This document shows positions 37,901 to 45,898 of a stretch of DNA of 64,000 bases, one piece after another. Numbering within the stretch: position 1 is the first letter of the stretch; each line of letters starts with the position of its first letter. The notes beneath the pieces were generated by a model. It worked only from the letters and a program-made list of their open reading frames with translations, made no database searches and was not told the DNA's origin. The DNA comes from Nostoc sp. TCL26-01 (GTDB lineage Bacteria; Cyanobacteriota; Cyanobacteriia; Cyanobacteriales; Nostocaceae): assembly GCF_013393945.1 (NCBI RefSeq), contig NZ_CP040300.1, positions 47,207-111,206 on the forward strand, read 5' to 3'. The position numbers and the translations under genes are program-made.

Positions 37901-38107
37901 GCCAATGACTAACCGCATGGTTCCGTTATTACGGATTAAACCCTCAATTCCTATTGCGGCTAAGGTCAAGATACGCGCCGAAAAAAAGCCTGTAGAACGG
38001 TCATAGCGTACTGCACAATTCAGCGCAGGTTCATAAAACTCTTTAATTAGACTCAATGTGTCAGAGTCGTACTTAGTCGCCCAAGTATAATCTGTAAGTA
38101 AAACCAT
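34919..38107 (-). CDS. PLD-like nuclease/SNF2 helicase fusion, defence operon
   Basis: The 1,062-residue protein starts with a phospholipase-D-like domain (RYDRSTGFFSARI; IFHEKAGII with the HxK pair near 144-146; AFNGSVNETAKGW). The SNF2 translocase follows: ADEVGLGKTIQAG (Walker A, ~332-344), LDEAHHARR (~449), FTQYTDTMDFLRQYL, AAEGLNFQFCG and EQRIGRIDRLGQ (~880). Such PLD-SNF2 proteins are found in phage-defence loci (DISARM- and Hma-like). It is the last gene of the operon, three bases after the embedded toxin. Expected role: ATP-dependent DNA translocation and possibly cleavage of invading DNA. Confidence 0.88.
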   Translation of the reverse strand: MVLLTDYTWATKYDSDTLSLIKEFYEPALNCAVRYDRSTGFFSARILTLAAIGIEGLIRNNGTMRLVIGCTLGEQEVEAIARGEKLREVVDRSLSNFPLIPENIEEADALELLSWMVAQGYLEVKLALPCSPDRQPIPVQGIFHEKAGIIEDKAGNRLAFNGSVNETAKGWAGNWESFHVFTDGGGTKLHLDEEERGFAKLWTNQAKRCLVIDVPTAVKEQLLSYLPPNDQKPKRLEGIPESEVISQPSSADLSDKSLTTNPDSNETVFVEKNQPLDLQEQFKQLWRLIQYGPAIPEKGDRVGEATCAITPYPHQIKAFQRLYQNWPPKLLIADEVGLGKTIQAGLLIRQAWLAGKAKRILILAPKAVLTQWQIELREKFNLNVPIYDGKTLTWYDCPALRVLGKPIIKPVSRQEWHKEPIVITSSHLMRRADRAKELINETEPYDLIFLDEAHHARRQGVSGTQPKGPNQLLRLIQQLKHRTQGLVLLTATPMQVSPIEVWDLLNLLGLPQQWDLGNFRHFFDYASTLNPSHDQFEFMARLFRAVEAQFGETALEAAQKFVPGGSKLATKKVLQALRDEATLPRKQFNSDKRRVAIAIMRSNTPVNRLISRHTRELLRRYYEAGKISSRIANRIVEDGFVTLTADERKAYEAVEDYISTTYNNASQSDKNAVGFVMTIYRRRLSSSFAALEHTLNQRINTLKTGNTSQVESNEENLSDDENSDETMDTEEANQLEIVALKAEEVSDLEFLLRQVKKLPIDTKAQVLRQKVQKLRQENYQQIIIFTQYTDTMDFLRQYLIETEQYKVICFSGRGGELTVSNGNWRVISRDDTKRIFRESKADILLCTDAAAEGLNFQFCGALINYDMPWNPMRVEQRIGRIDRLGQVFENIKIINLHYENTVETDVYVALRERIGLFSQYVGKLQPILATLPRSITNAALSSRTQKEEQRAALVNELDSSIRQAQADSFDLDVITEADLEELPRPEPLYDLKTLDQILQSPSLLPPGIDVQLMQDGEYKFSMPGMKETLRVTTKPDYFDEHPDSTELWSPGSPLFPIVDGIE

Positions 38108-38110
38108 TAG

Positions 38111-38521
38111 TTAAACTAACCAGTTATATATAGTCAGTCCAGAAATATGACAAAAATGGGATTGATTATTAGTAATAACAGCTATGCGATTCACCATTGC
38201 TGAAGCAGCGATTAAAATATCAGCATCCCCAATGGTAATTCCTTTTTTTCTAAGTTCCGCATAAATATCAGATGCTTGGACGATTATCTCGTCAGTCAAA
38301 GGAGTAATAATATTGTTGGCACAAAAATGTTCAAACGCTTGAAGTTGTTTGTTAGCCCCTTTAGCTTTCAATCCTCGCAGAATTTCGTAACGAGTAATAA
38401 TAGAAAATGTAAAGCTGCTGTGTTGAGCTAAATATGCTTGAGCTTTAGGAATGACAACCGGATGTTGACGCATAATTGCTGACAGCGTATCAGTATCTAA
38501 AAGAACTTGCTCTTGATTCAT
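38111..38521 (-). CDS. vapC: Embedded VapC-like PIN toxin
   Basis: This 136-residue PIN protein has LLDTDTLSAIM (Asp, ~9), TRYEILRGL (Glu, ~46), IGDADILIAASA (Asp, ~99) and AVITNNQSHF near the C-terminus. Its start overlaps the antitoxin stop by 4 bp and it ends only 3 bp before the helicase start, so it is inside the defence operon, not merely near it. The whole set is on one strand. Confidence 0.85.
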   Translation of the reverse strand: MNQEQVLLDTDTLSAIMRQHPVVIPKAQAYLAQHSSFTFSIITRYEILRGLKAKGANKQLQAFEHFCANNIITPLTDEIIVQASDIYAELRKKGITIGDADILIAASAMVNRIAVITNNQSHFCHISGLTIYNWLV

Positions 38522-38754
38522 GCTTCATTTCTATTGGTAAAAAAATAGTCTCGCTTTAAGGCAATTTCTTCAATTTCGTCAACATCCGTTTCTGATAATC
38601 CCTCATATACCTCAGATGCTAGTTGTAGCATTTCTTGAGGAGTAAGAGGATTAGTAGTGTCAACTATTAGTTGGACAGATTGTCCTTCAGTCAATTCCGG
38701 TTTTTCGAGAGGGCGAAATACACCATTTTCGTAGATAGCTTTTAAAGTTTGCAT
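38518..38754 (-). CDS. DUF104-type antitoxin embedded in the defence operon
   Basis: The 78-residue protein begins MQTLKAIYENGVFRPLEKPELTEGQSVQL, the compact barrel of the AF2212/DUF104 antitoxin family that pairs with PIN toxins. The C-terminal half is acidic and helical (SETDVDEIEEIALKRDYFF). It lies 69 bp after the methyltransferase stop and overlaps the toxin by 4 bp. The 69-bp gap could hold a promoter of its own. Confidence 0.8.
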   Translation of the reverse strand: MQTLKAIYENGVFRPLEKPELTEGQSVQLIVDTTNPLTPQEMLQLASEVYEGLSETDVDEIEEIALKRDYFFTNRNEA

Positions 38755-38823
38755 TTTGCTACTCGCCTCGTTAATTATTTAAACAACACTACACAATGAT
38801 TTTAACTCCTGACTCTTTAGTAT

Positions 38824-41763
38824 TTAAGCAGTTTGAATATTCAACCACAGTTCTAATTGTTTTGGCTGGGGAACTTTTTCGCTAAATGCTAAACGGCGCA
38901 AGCTTTCTAAGACATCGAAATCTTTAGCAGCTTCTGCAACTTCTCCTTCTTCTTCAGCAAAACCTGTATAGGTACTAGAAACAGGTAATACTTCTAATAC
39001 GGCTAATAAAGCGGTTTGGAAATCTGGACTTTTATCAACTTGGTTGCTTTCTAGTAATTTCTTAGCTGCTTCTAAGCCATTGCTACGCGCACGGTTAGCA
39101 GCGTGGTGTAGTGCATCAATCATACTGCGACTACCATCTGGTGAACCTAGACTAGCTTTAGCGGCGCGTTGGCTACTATCCCATAAAATTAAATCGCTGG
39201 ATTGTTTTTGTGCTAAATAACCTACAATTTCTTTGTCTAAATCTACGCCTACAACTCTGGCTAATCGTAGGGCTTCATCGTAGGGAAAACGAGGAGCTTC
39301 AAAAGCATCCCAAGCTAATACAAACCATTCAGTAATAGGGTCTAAATTTGTTTGGCGTTTTGTGCCTAAAAGCTGTTCCATACGCCATTGTTTCACTTCC
39401 CTTCTAGCTGCGTCTAGCGCATCTTCTGGGGTGACTGCATAGGGGTCAAATTCATCAAATAAACTGGTTTGTTTACTTTTATGTTTCGTTTTTGGTTGAG
39501 CTTTAGGAGTACCGCGAGTTATAGGCCAGTGTTGGGATAATTCTTGTAAGGCTGGGCCAAAGCAGGAAAGATATAAATCAACGCCTTTGATGCCATATTT
39601 TTGAAATTCTTGGACTCGTTTTCTGACAGCTTTAGCAACATCTTTTTCTACATCTTCCCAATAAACGATATTTTCTTCAGATTTGGGAGGACGGGGACGA
39701 CAAACAAGGAATATTGTACTTTTAGCGGCGGCTTTGTCTTTGATGTGCAAACTTCCTTCGGCTTCAGTGTTGATAGGCCAAGAAGCGGTAATAGTAAATC
39801 CCGCTTCTAATAAACCACTGGCTAAAGCATCCCACGCGCCTTGGGCTTTATGGGTAAACATGAGGGCGAGAATACCGTCTTCTTTTAATACACGGCGACA
39901 TTCATTAAAAATACTCGCCATGCGTTCTTGATAGTCTTTGGTTGCTAATGCTTTTGCACCTTTTTCGCCTTGAAATTTTGCAGGGTTGGCTACGGCTTCA
40001 TTTTCTTTATCTGTTAGTTGGCGGGTGAAAAATTCGGGATAAACATAACCTGCGGTACGCTTTAGCCAAACATAAAAGAAATCACTAAGTTCTGCATACA
40101 TCACATTGTCATAATAAGGAGGGTCAAATACAATAGCATCTATGCTTTTATCTTCTAAATGAGATAGATTATCTCCTGAATCATTTGTGATTGTAATATT
40201 AGGTATAGTAAAGTATGACGTATTTAATAATTGAAGTTGCTTACTTTTGCTGTTAGCTTTTTTGGTATCAATGTCTGGACGACTTGATTCAATAAGTTCG
40301 GCAATACATTTACCCGTTTGTTCTATCGCCCAATCATAACCTAAACCCGTTATGAGAGGTGACATTTCAGCGTAAGACCAGACGAAAGCAAAATCATGTC
40401 TATCAAAAATAGAACGTACTCTACCTGTTGTTGTATCCCAACGTCCTGAACGAGAATTATAATTCAGCAATTTATCTAAAGCAAAGCTTAAATAAATAAA
40501 TGCTGATTTTGTAGCTTCATCTAATGTCCCTTGGGCTTCTTCTTTCTCTAATATTTCTCGAAATACTTCTACACTTGTACCATGACCAAGTAGTTGACGT
40601 GGATGAAATAAATCTCTCCAAAATGGCATTCCATATTGAATTGGTCTATCATCATTAATATCATGAGGTATAGGTTCAATAGGAATAATATCTAAAGTTT
40701 CCCATTCAATTAAATTTTTCTCTAACTTTGTCTTAATTTCTGCTGAGTTATCATCGCTAGATAGAGGCGCACGGTATCCTCTTTCCCATTTCTCTCGTGT
40801 TTTACCTGTTTTGGTTGTAGAAACGATTCTTTCTTTATACACAACAGCAAATAATTGGTCGCCCATGTCTCCTGCTTGTGCTTGAGCTTTTATTTCATCA
40901 CCTGACACAACTCGATGACAATCAGGATAAGGACATTGAGCATCACCTCGGCTAACTGTTCCGGCTGATTGGTCTTTGCTTTTATGGACGATTTCAAATT
41001 CACAAATACGCTTATTTACGTCAGGCTTTAAACGTACTCCTGTACCATCTGGTGCAAGTTTCCAATTAGGAGAAAGCGGAATAATTCCTTCGCAATAGGG
41101 ACAGCATATAGTACGGGCGTAAAGATAATTAGTTGAAATCGCATTTGCTTTAGGTTCTTGAGGATAAAATTCTTTTAACCTTTCTTCTCGTAACTTGATA
41201 AATTTATGAGAAATCCTATTAAATTCTTCTAAAACCTGTAAGCCATTTGTTATAGGAAATTCAATAGTTGCTTTGAGAATAAGCGAAGCAACAGGATTAA
41301 TATCATTAGCAAACGTATTTAAACCTAATCTTATTGCTTCAAAAGGAATACTACCTCCGCCAGCAGTTGGATCTAAAACTGTAGGGCTGTTTAAACCTAT
41401 TCTGCGACTTTCATAATTTAACCATTCTCTATCTGCTTCTGAAGGAATATAAGAAAAAGCACGTTTATAAGTATAGGCTTCACCTTCAAAACGTTCTCCT
41501 TTCCTTCTCGCTAAATCAATTTTTCTACGAGTTGCAATAGGATCACCATGAATACCTAAAACATGAAGAAACTTTTCATGATCAACATCCGCAGGTAATA
41601 AAGAAGCTAAAACCGCAGCGCGTGACGCTACCAAAGGTCGCCTTGCCCACCAAACATGGAGATAATAAGTAGGTGGTAAAGCAGTCATTGAACGTCTTTC
41701 TCTAGCACTTTCCTCACCAATTTCCGCTACAGGTAGCCACTCTTCAATCAAACGTCGGGTCAT
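38824..41763 (-). CDS. DUF1156 adenine/cytosine-N DNA methyltransferase
   Basis: The 979-residue enzyme opens with the DUF1156 signature (RLIEEWLPVAEIGEESARERR; YYLHVWWARRPLVASRAAVLASLLP). The SAM-binding motif is LDPTAGGGSIPFEA (Asp131) and the catalytic motif FDPPYYDN lies near residue 548, with a ~400-residue insertion between them. That insertion holds two Cys-rich knuckles (ICCPYCEG and QCPYPDCHR) that look like a zinc ribbon. DPPY indicates amino (N6-adenine or N4-cytosine) methylation. In defence loci this would mark self DNA. It follows the small protein by 11 bp. Confidence 0.88.
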   Translation of the reverse strand: MTRRLIEEWLPVAEIGEESARERRSMTALPPTYYLHVWWARRPLVASRAAVLASLLPADVDHEKFLHVLGIHGDPIATRRKIDLARRKGERFEGEAYTYKRAFSYIPSEADREWLNYESRRIGLNSPTVLDPTAGGGSIPFEAIRLGLNTFANDINPVASLILKATIEFPITNGLQVLEEFNRISHKFIKLREERLKEFYPQEPKANAISTNYLYARTICCPYCEGIIPLSPNWKLAPDGTGVRLKPDVNKRICEFEIVHKSKDQSAGTVSRGDAQCPYPDCHRVVSGDEIKAQAQAGDMGDQLFAVVYKERIVSTTKTGKTREKWERGYRAPLSSDDNSAEIKTKLEKNLIEWETLDIIPIEPIPHDINDDRPIQYGMPFWRDLFHPRQLLGHGTSVEVFREILEKEEAQGTLDEATKSAFIYLSFALDKLLNYNSRSGRWDTTTGRVRSIFDRHDFAFVWSYAEMSPLITGLGYDWAIEQTGKCIAELIESSRPDIDTKKANSKSKQLQLLNTSYFTIPNITITNDSGDNLSHLEDKSIDAIVFDPPYYDNVMYAELSDFFYVWLKRTAGYVYPEFFTRQLTDKENEAVANPAKFQGEKGAKALATKDYQERMASIFNECRRVLKEDGILALMFTHKAQGAWDALASGLLEAGFTITASWPINTEAEGSLHIKDKAAAKSTIFLVCRPRPPKSEENIVYWEDVEKDVAKAVRKRVQEFQKYGIKGVDLYLSCFGPALQELSQHWPITRGTPKAQPKTKHKSKQTSLFDEFDPYAVTPEDALDAARREVKQWRMEQLLGTKRQTNLDPITEWFVLAWDAFEAPRFPYDEALRLARVVGVDLDKEIVGYLAQKQSSDLILWDSSQRAAKASLGSPDGSRSMIDALHHAANRARSNGLEAAKKLLESNQVDKSPDFQTALLAVLEVLPVSSTYTGFAEEEGEVAEAAKDFDVLESLRRLAFSEKVPQPKQLELWLNIQTA

Positions 41764-41774
41764 TGTTTATTCCT

Positions 41775-42281
41775 TTAATCTTTATTTGGATCTGTCAACA
41801 AACAACGCAACGCCATCAAAACTCGTCTGGGATTTTTACGGTGCATCGCCATTCCCAACCAATAAGCAGCTTCTTCCTTACCCATAACTTCAATTCCCTC
41901 AGCACAACAGCGCATATTTTCCCGATTTCGCATTGGTGCTAACACGCGAAACATTAAACCCATTCTCAAAGCCTGTTCTTCATCAAGATCAAAATCTTTG
42001 ATTTTTCCTCGTTGCAATTTGGTTAAATCAATATCTATCTGTTTGAGTTGACGTAGTAAACGATGTTCAATCAAACCGAAATTTCTACCTTTAATTCCAG
42101 CAACACGTTTAGGATTTTTGAGATGTGGTGTAGCAGGACAAGGTAACTGCCAAATTTCTAAAGATAAATCGCTTCCTGGCAGCTTTTCTACTTTTAATTG
42201 ATAGTGAGGTTTACTCAAATTCTTAGTGAAAGAATTATGGTGATGTGAAAATTGACTTAAGGGAAGAGTAGCAACAACCAT
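41775..42281 (-). CDS. Small conserved defence-operon protein
   Basis: This 168-residue protein lies 3 bp after the DUF499 gene and 11 bp before the methyltransferase, so it is surely cotranscribed. The C-terminal half (FGLIEHRLLRQLKQIDIDL, EEQALRMGLMFRVLAPMRN, EEAAYWLGMAMHRKNPRRVLMALRCLL) is helical, Arg-rich and looks like a compact domain. The N-terminal half is strand-rich. I do not recognise it firmly; it may correspond to one of the small DUF families that accompany DUF499/DUF1156 genes. Confidence 0.65.
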   Translation of the reverse strand: MVVATLPLSQFSHHHNSFTKNLSKPHYQLKVEKLPGSDLSLEIWQLPCPATPHLKNPKRVAGIKGRNFGLIEHRLLRQLKQIDIDLTKLQRGKIKDFDLDEEQALRMGLMFRVLAPMRNRENMRCCAEGIEVMGKEEAAYWLGMAMHRKNPRRVLMALRCLLTDPNKD

Positions 42282-42284
42282 TTT

Positions 42285-45200
42285 TTAACACGCCTCTGCA
42301 TAAGCTTCTACAAAAGCTGCACCAGTAGCAAATCTGGCAAGCTTTTCTGTTATTGTTTCCGGTTCATTTGTATTGAGGTCTAACCCGTTGGTGTAGGTTA
42401 AGGTAAATGTTATTTCTATGTGAGTTTCAGGTGCAGCACGTAATTGAGGTTGCAAGAAATCTTTAATCGGTTGAGCATCACTCACCTGTCCTGTAAACTC
42501 GATACTAAAACTACTGCTATTAGTAGTTTCATATTCTGCATTTAGTTTTACTTGTTTATCTGCACCCGACACAGTATTAATGACACCAAGCAGCTTAAAT
42601 CCGTCGCTACCATCAAAAACCCTTAAACTGAGTCGGCTAATTTTCTTAATTTGGGCGTTGCGTGCATCTTCCCAAATTTTGGTTAAAGCTTCCCGTAAGG
42701 GTGCTTCTGCTTTGAAAATATTGGGATGAGAAGGTGATATTACAGGTATTTCTTTAGAATCTTCGGTAGTATCAACGCTATAACTACCGCTTTTTTCCCC
42801 TACTTTAGATGTGGTAGGTTGATTATCTCCATCAGCAATATTACCTGTGTCAGTTTCTATTATTTCACTTGGTTTCTTAACAACAGGACGAGGCCAAATA
42901 CCTCGCTCTTTGGCATAAGTTGATGTAAAAACAATTGACTGTTCATCAATTTTAATTTCGGCGTAAGGGTCGCCCTGTCCTAACAGTAAATCTCCACTTT
43001 GATAAACGTAAATTCCCTGTTCAATCCCCAACCGCACCATTTTAATAAAGGGGTCATCACTAAGCATGATGGGAAACCGGGGGTCTTTGCGAAACTCTGC
43101 TCTGAGTTCAGCCGTGCTGATTTGTCCTTTTTTCAAAGGTGTCTGATCTCTTATATAATTTGGTGCAGGAGGATCACTATTAGGTGGGAGTAATTTTTGG
43201 TTATCCAGCAACGCTTTGACAATTTCTTGTTGTCCATTCCCCGGACGTTCGGAAACAGAAGGTAAATCAAAGGCTGTATGAGCTAAATCAACACTTGCTC
43301 CCTCTAGACGGTTACGAGACGGGTAAAACAGATGACGATAACACTGTTGAATAATAATTGCTAATTCTTGTTCAGACTTATTGTAAAGTTCGTTAACTTT
43401 CTCTTGCTGGTGTTCTGGTAATTGTGCTAAACGGTCAGGCGATCGCATCGCATCTAATGCCAAGCGATAAAGCATCTTATTCTTCATTTCATCACGAGTG
43501 GCATCGTCAGCAACCAGAAAGACCAAATTATTCAGTAATTGACGAAACTTTCCTTGAGAACCTTGAGTGCGGTAAATATTTTCCACTAACTGCGGTACTG
43601 TCACCGCTTCATTACGAACTGTCTCAGCATCGTAGCTAATCAGTACCAAGTTGGGTTTACCGTCCGCTACATCATCAGCTACATCGTAGGCTCCACCTGC
43701 AAAGGGAATCAAATTAAAGGTTTTCCCAGCCGAAAAAATAGTACGAATCCGGTCTTGCAACAGATTTCTGGCTTCGTTCGTATCCACCTGTTTTGTCTGG
43801 CGGCGAATGAGAACACCAAGATTGACTTCTGTTAAAAACCGTAACGGTGCAACCGGACGGTCATCTAAATAGGCAGATTCAGCAATAAACCTCTGACGCG
43901 CATCATTAATAAAACTGATATCCAAACCAGAGGCGAGGATAGCGTAACGCAGATTTACCTCGTCTATACCTTGTAAACTGTCATTAAACGCAAAGGTATT
44001 CCAAAGAATATTACGAGCGACAAAAGAAGCATAGGGAGCTAAACCCGCATACCATTTAGCATCTAACTGTTGTGCTAGGGAAGTTTCTTTTTCGGTTGCT
44101 GCTACGTCATTTTGCATCACAGGGTCAAAACGCCCTAATTCTAAACGAGTGGTAATCTCATCTCGAATGGGAATGTAGCCGGGATTAACATGATGTAAAT
44201 GAATAGCGTAGGTATTTGCAGGTTGTTCTTGCCAAAGATGAGCAATGGTTCGTGTCAGTAACCTCAACATTCCTCTGACACGCTGAAAGGTACTCAGCGT
44301 TGAGAGTTTATCTGTAAATAAATCCATCAACCCCGAATGAAAAGGAAAACCATTGCGAAAATCAGTTACTCTGTCTGCATTCACCCGTTCAGTTGGTAAA
44401 TCACTGCGATGAGTCATCCATAATTGCTCGTAATTACGAATTACTTCCTCGGCTGCATCTTCATCAATATAAGAAAATAATCGGCGGCGCAAAACCTGTA
44501 CAGTTTCTTGTTCGGTCGTTGGGTTTAAAAGTGTGGCTACTCGACCTGCTACTTTAGTAGCTTCATCAAGTTTTTCTGCTACGAACTCATTTTCTTGGGA
44601 ATAAGCATCTGTGGCTTTCCCTTCTTTACCAACTGCTAAAGTAAAAACTACACAAGCTTTTGCGTAAGAACTCACAGCTTTAAATAAAGCAGTCAGAAAA
44701 GGTGTGAGTTGGTCTTGTTCTTTTCTGCCTTTAATTTTGCGTAAATATATAGATAATTCATCTAATAGAATTAATACTGGTTGATCACCAAATAACTCCT
44801 GAATCGTAGCCGCCCCTGGTGCAACTTTTTCTATATCACTTTTACGTACTTTCTCATATCCAGCTACCCCAGCTAATCCATAAGCCAGTTCTCCCCAAGG
44901 CGTGTAAGCTCTTAAACCATCACCGAGAGGTCTACCATTCACCGGGTCTGCATTTTCTCCGTCAAAAACAGCCAGTCTAACTGTAGTTTTGGGGACGAGT
45001 TCAGGGTCAATAAATTCCTGAATATTTTCTACACCTTGCATCCCTTGTGCAGCATGAGTCAAAGCAATCAAGCTGTGAGTTTTACCACCACCATATTGAG
45101 TATCCAAACGCAACACGGCGGAACCGCCCACGCCTTGCAGCCTTTGACAAACAGTTTTTAATAATGCTTTTAACCCTTGAGTAGGGTGAGTATTGGCAAA

Positions 45201-45338
45201 GAATTTGTTTGGTAAAGCATACTCTGGTGGTGCTGTACCAGTGATGACCTGAGCTAAATCTGCTGCGAAATCAGATTCTCGAATATCCCCTTTTAATATG
45301 TCAGGGCGAGGGCTACAAATTTCAAATAAGGTTTTCAT
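42285..45338 (-). CDS. DUF499-type AAA+ ATPase, first gene of the defence operon
   Basis: The start is set at MKTLFEICSPRPDILKG (1,017 residues); a longer frame to 45431 adds sequence without family character. P-loop DTQYGGGKTHSLIAL lies near residue 85 and Walker B VLILLDELSIYLRK near 192; a downstream helical lid region follows (RVRGMLRLLTRTIAHLW). The C-terminal ~250 residues form a strand-rich domain (DGFKLLGVINTVSGADKQVKL). DUF499 proteins occur with DUF1156 methyltransferases and SNF2 helicases in antiphage loci, where they are thought to act as a large AAA+ sensor or effector ATPase. The upstream 560 bp hold no gene, so the operon promoter should be there. Confidence 0.85.
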   Translation of the reverse strand: MKTLFEICSPRPDILKGDIRESDFAADLAQVITGTAPPEYALPNKFFANTHPTQGLKALLKTVCQRLQGVGGSAVLRLDTQYGGGKTHSLIALTHAAQGMQGVENIQEFIDPELVPKTTVRLAVFDGENADPVNGRPLGDGLRAYTPWGELAYGLAGVAGYEKVRKSDIEKVAPGAATIQELFGDQPVLILLDELSIYLRKIKGRKEQDQLTPFLTALFKAVSSYAKACVVFTLAVGKEGKATDAYSQENEFVAEKLDEATKVAGRVATLLNPTTEQETVQVLRRRLFSYIDEDAAEEVIRNYEQLWMTHRSDLPTERVNADRVTDFRNGFPFHSGLMDLFTDKLSTLSTFQRVRGMLRLLTRTIAHLWQEQPANTYAIHLHHVNPGYIPIRDEITTRLELGRFDPVMQNDVAATEKETSLAQQLDAKWYAGLAPYASFVARNILWNTFAFNDSLQGIDEVNLRYAILASGLDISFINDARQRFIAESAYLDDRPVAPLRFLTEVNLGVLIRRQTKQVDTNEARNLLQDRIRTIFSAGKTFNLIPFAGGAYDVADDVADGKPNLVLISYDAETVRNEAVTVPQLVENIYRTQGSQGKFRQLLNNLVFLVADDATRDEMKNKMLYRLALDAMRSPDRLAQLPEHQQEKVNELYNKSEQELAIIIQQCYRHLFYPSRNRLEGASVDLAHTAFDLPSVSERPGNGQQEIVKALLDNQKLLPPNSDPPAPNYIRDQTPLKKGQISTAELRAEFRKDPRFPIMLSDDPFIKMVRLGIEQGIYVYQSGDLLLGQGDPYAEIKIDEQSIVFTSTYAKERGIWPRPVVKKPSEIIETDTGNIADGDNQPTTSKVGEKSGSYSVDTTEDSKEIPVISPSHPNIFKAEAPLREALTKIWEDARNAQIKKISRLSLRVFDGSDGFKLLGVINTVSGADKQVKLNAEYETTNSSSFSIEFTGQVSDAQPIKDFLQPQLRAAPETHIEITFTLTYTNGLDLNTNEPETITEKLARFATGAAFVEAYAEAC

Positions 45339-45898
45339 TACATTTGTTTTCTTCACTAGTCTTAAAAACTGCACGTCAAAACTGCGTAGGCGCAGCCCCC
45401 CACAGGCATCTCCCATACTGAAATTAAGCAAGCGCGGATTAAGTTAACCTGCTTACTTTCACCCAGAACTAATTAGACGAATACTTTGCCACTAATGTGG
45501 TCGCATTATTGGCTACATGATAACTATAAGAATTCCGTATTACCTATGTAAAAACACCGGATTTTGGCTAAAACCAACTGCTATCTATAGTTTTTATAGT
45601 AATAATTAATGTTATCTCTATACTTACGTGAATAATGGTTCTATAATCTGATTTTTCTAGATGTAGCCCCGACCAAGCAATCCTGCTATATGACGTGTTG
45701 GCTTTCAAAACCCTTATCATTAAAGCTTTTTAGCTTGGTAATCAAACTTTTTCTTACTTTTATTTCTTACTTGCATCAATTATCATCAGCAAATAGCTCA
45801 TAAATTTTAAAAATCATTGATTCCAATCTCCATTTGAGCTTGATCTCTTCAAACCCTCAAAAACTCAGATGTAGCTAAAATGATATATATGCAAGTGC
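45339..45898. other. Intergenic region between defence operon and dynamin cassette
   Basis: No gene is supported here apart from an unlikely N-terminal extension of the DUF499 frame (to 45431). The stretch is A+T-rich and should contain the operon promoter and the transcription end of the dynamin cassette. No clear terminator hairpin was identified. Confidence 0.4.
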
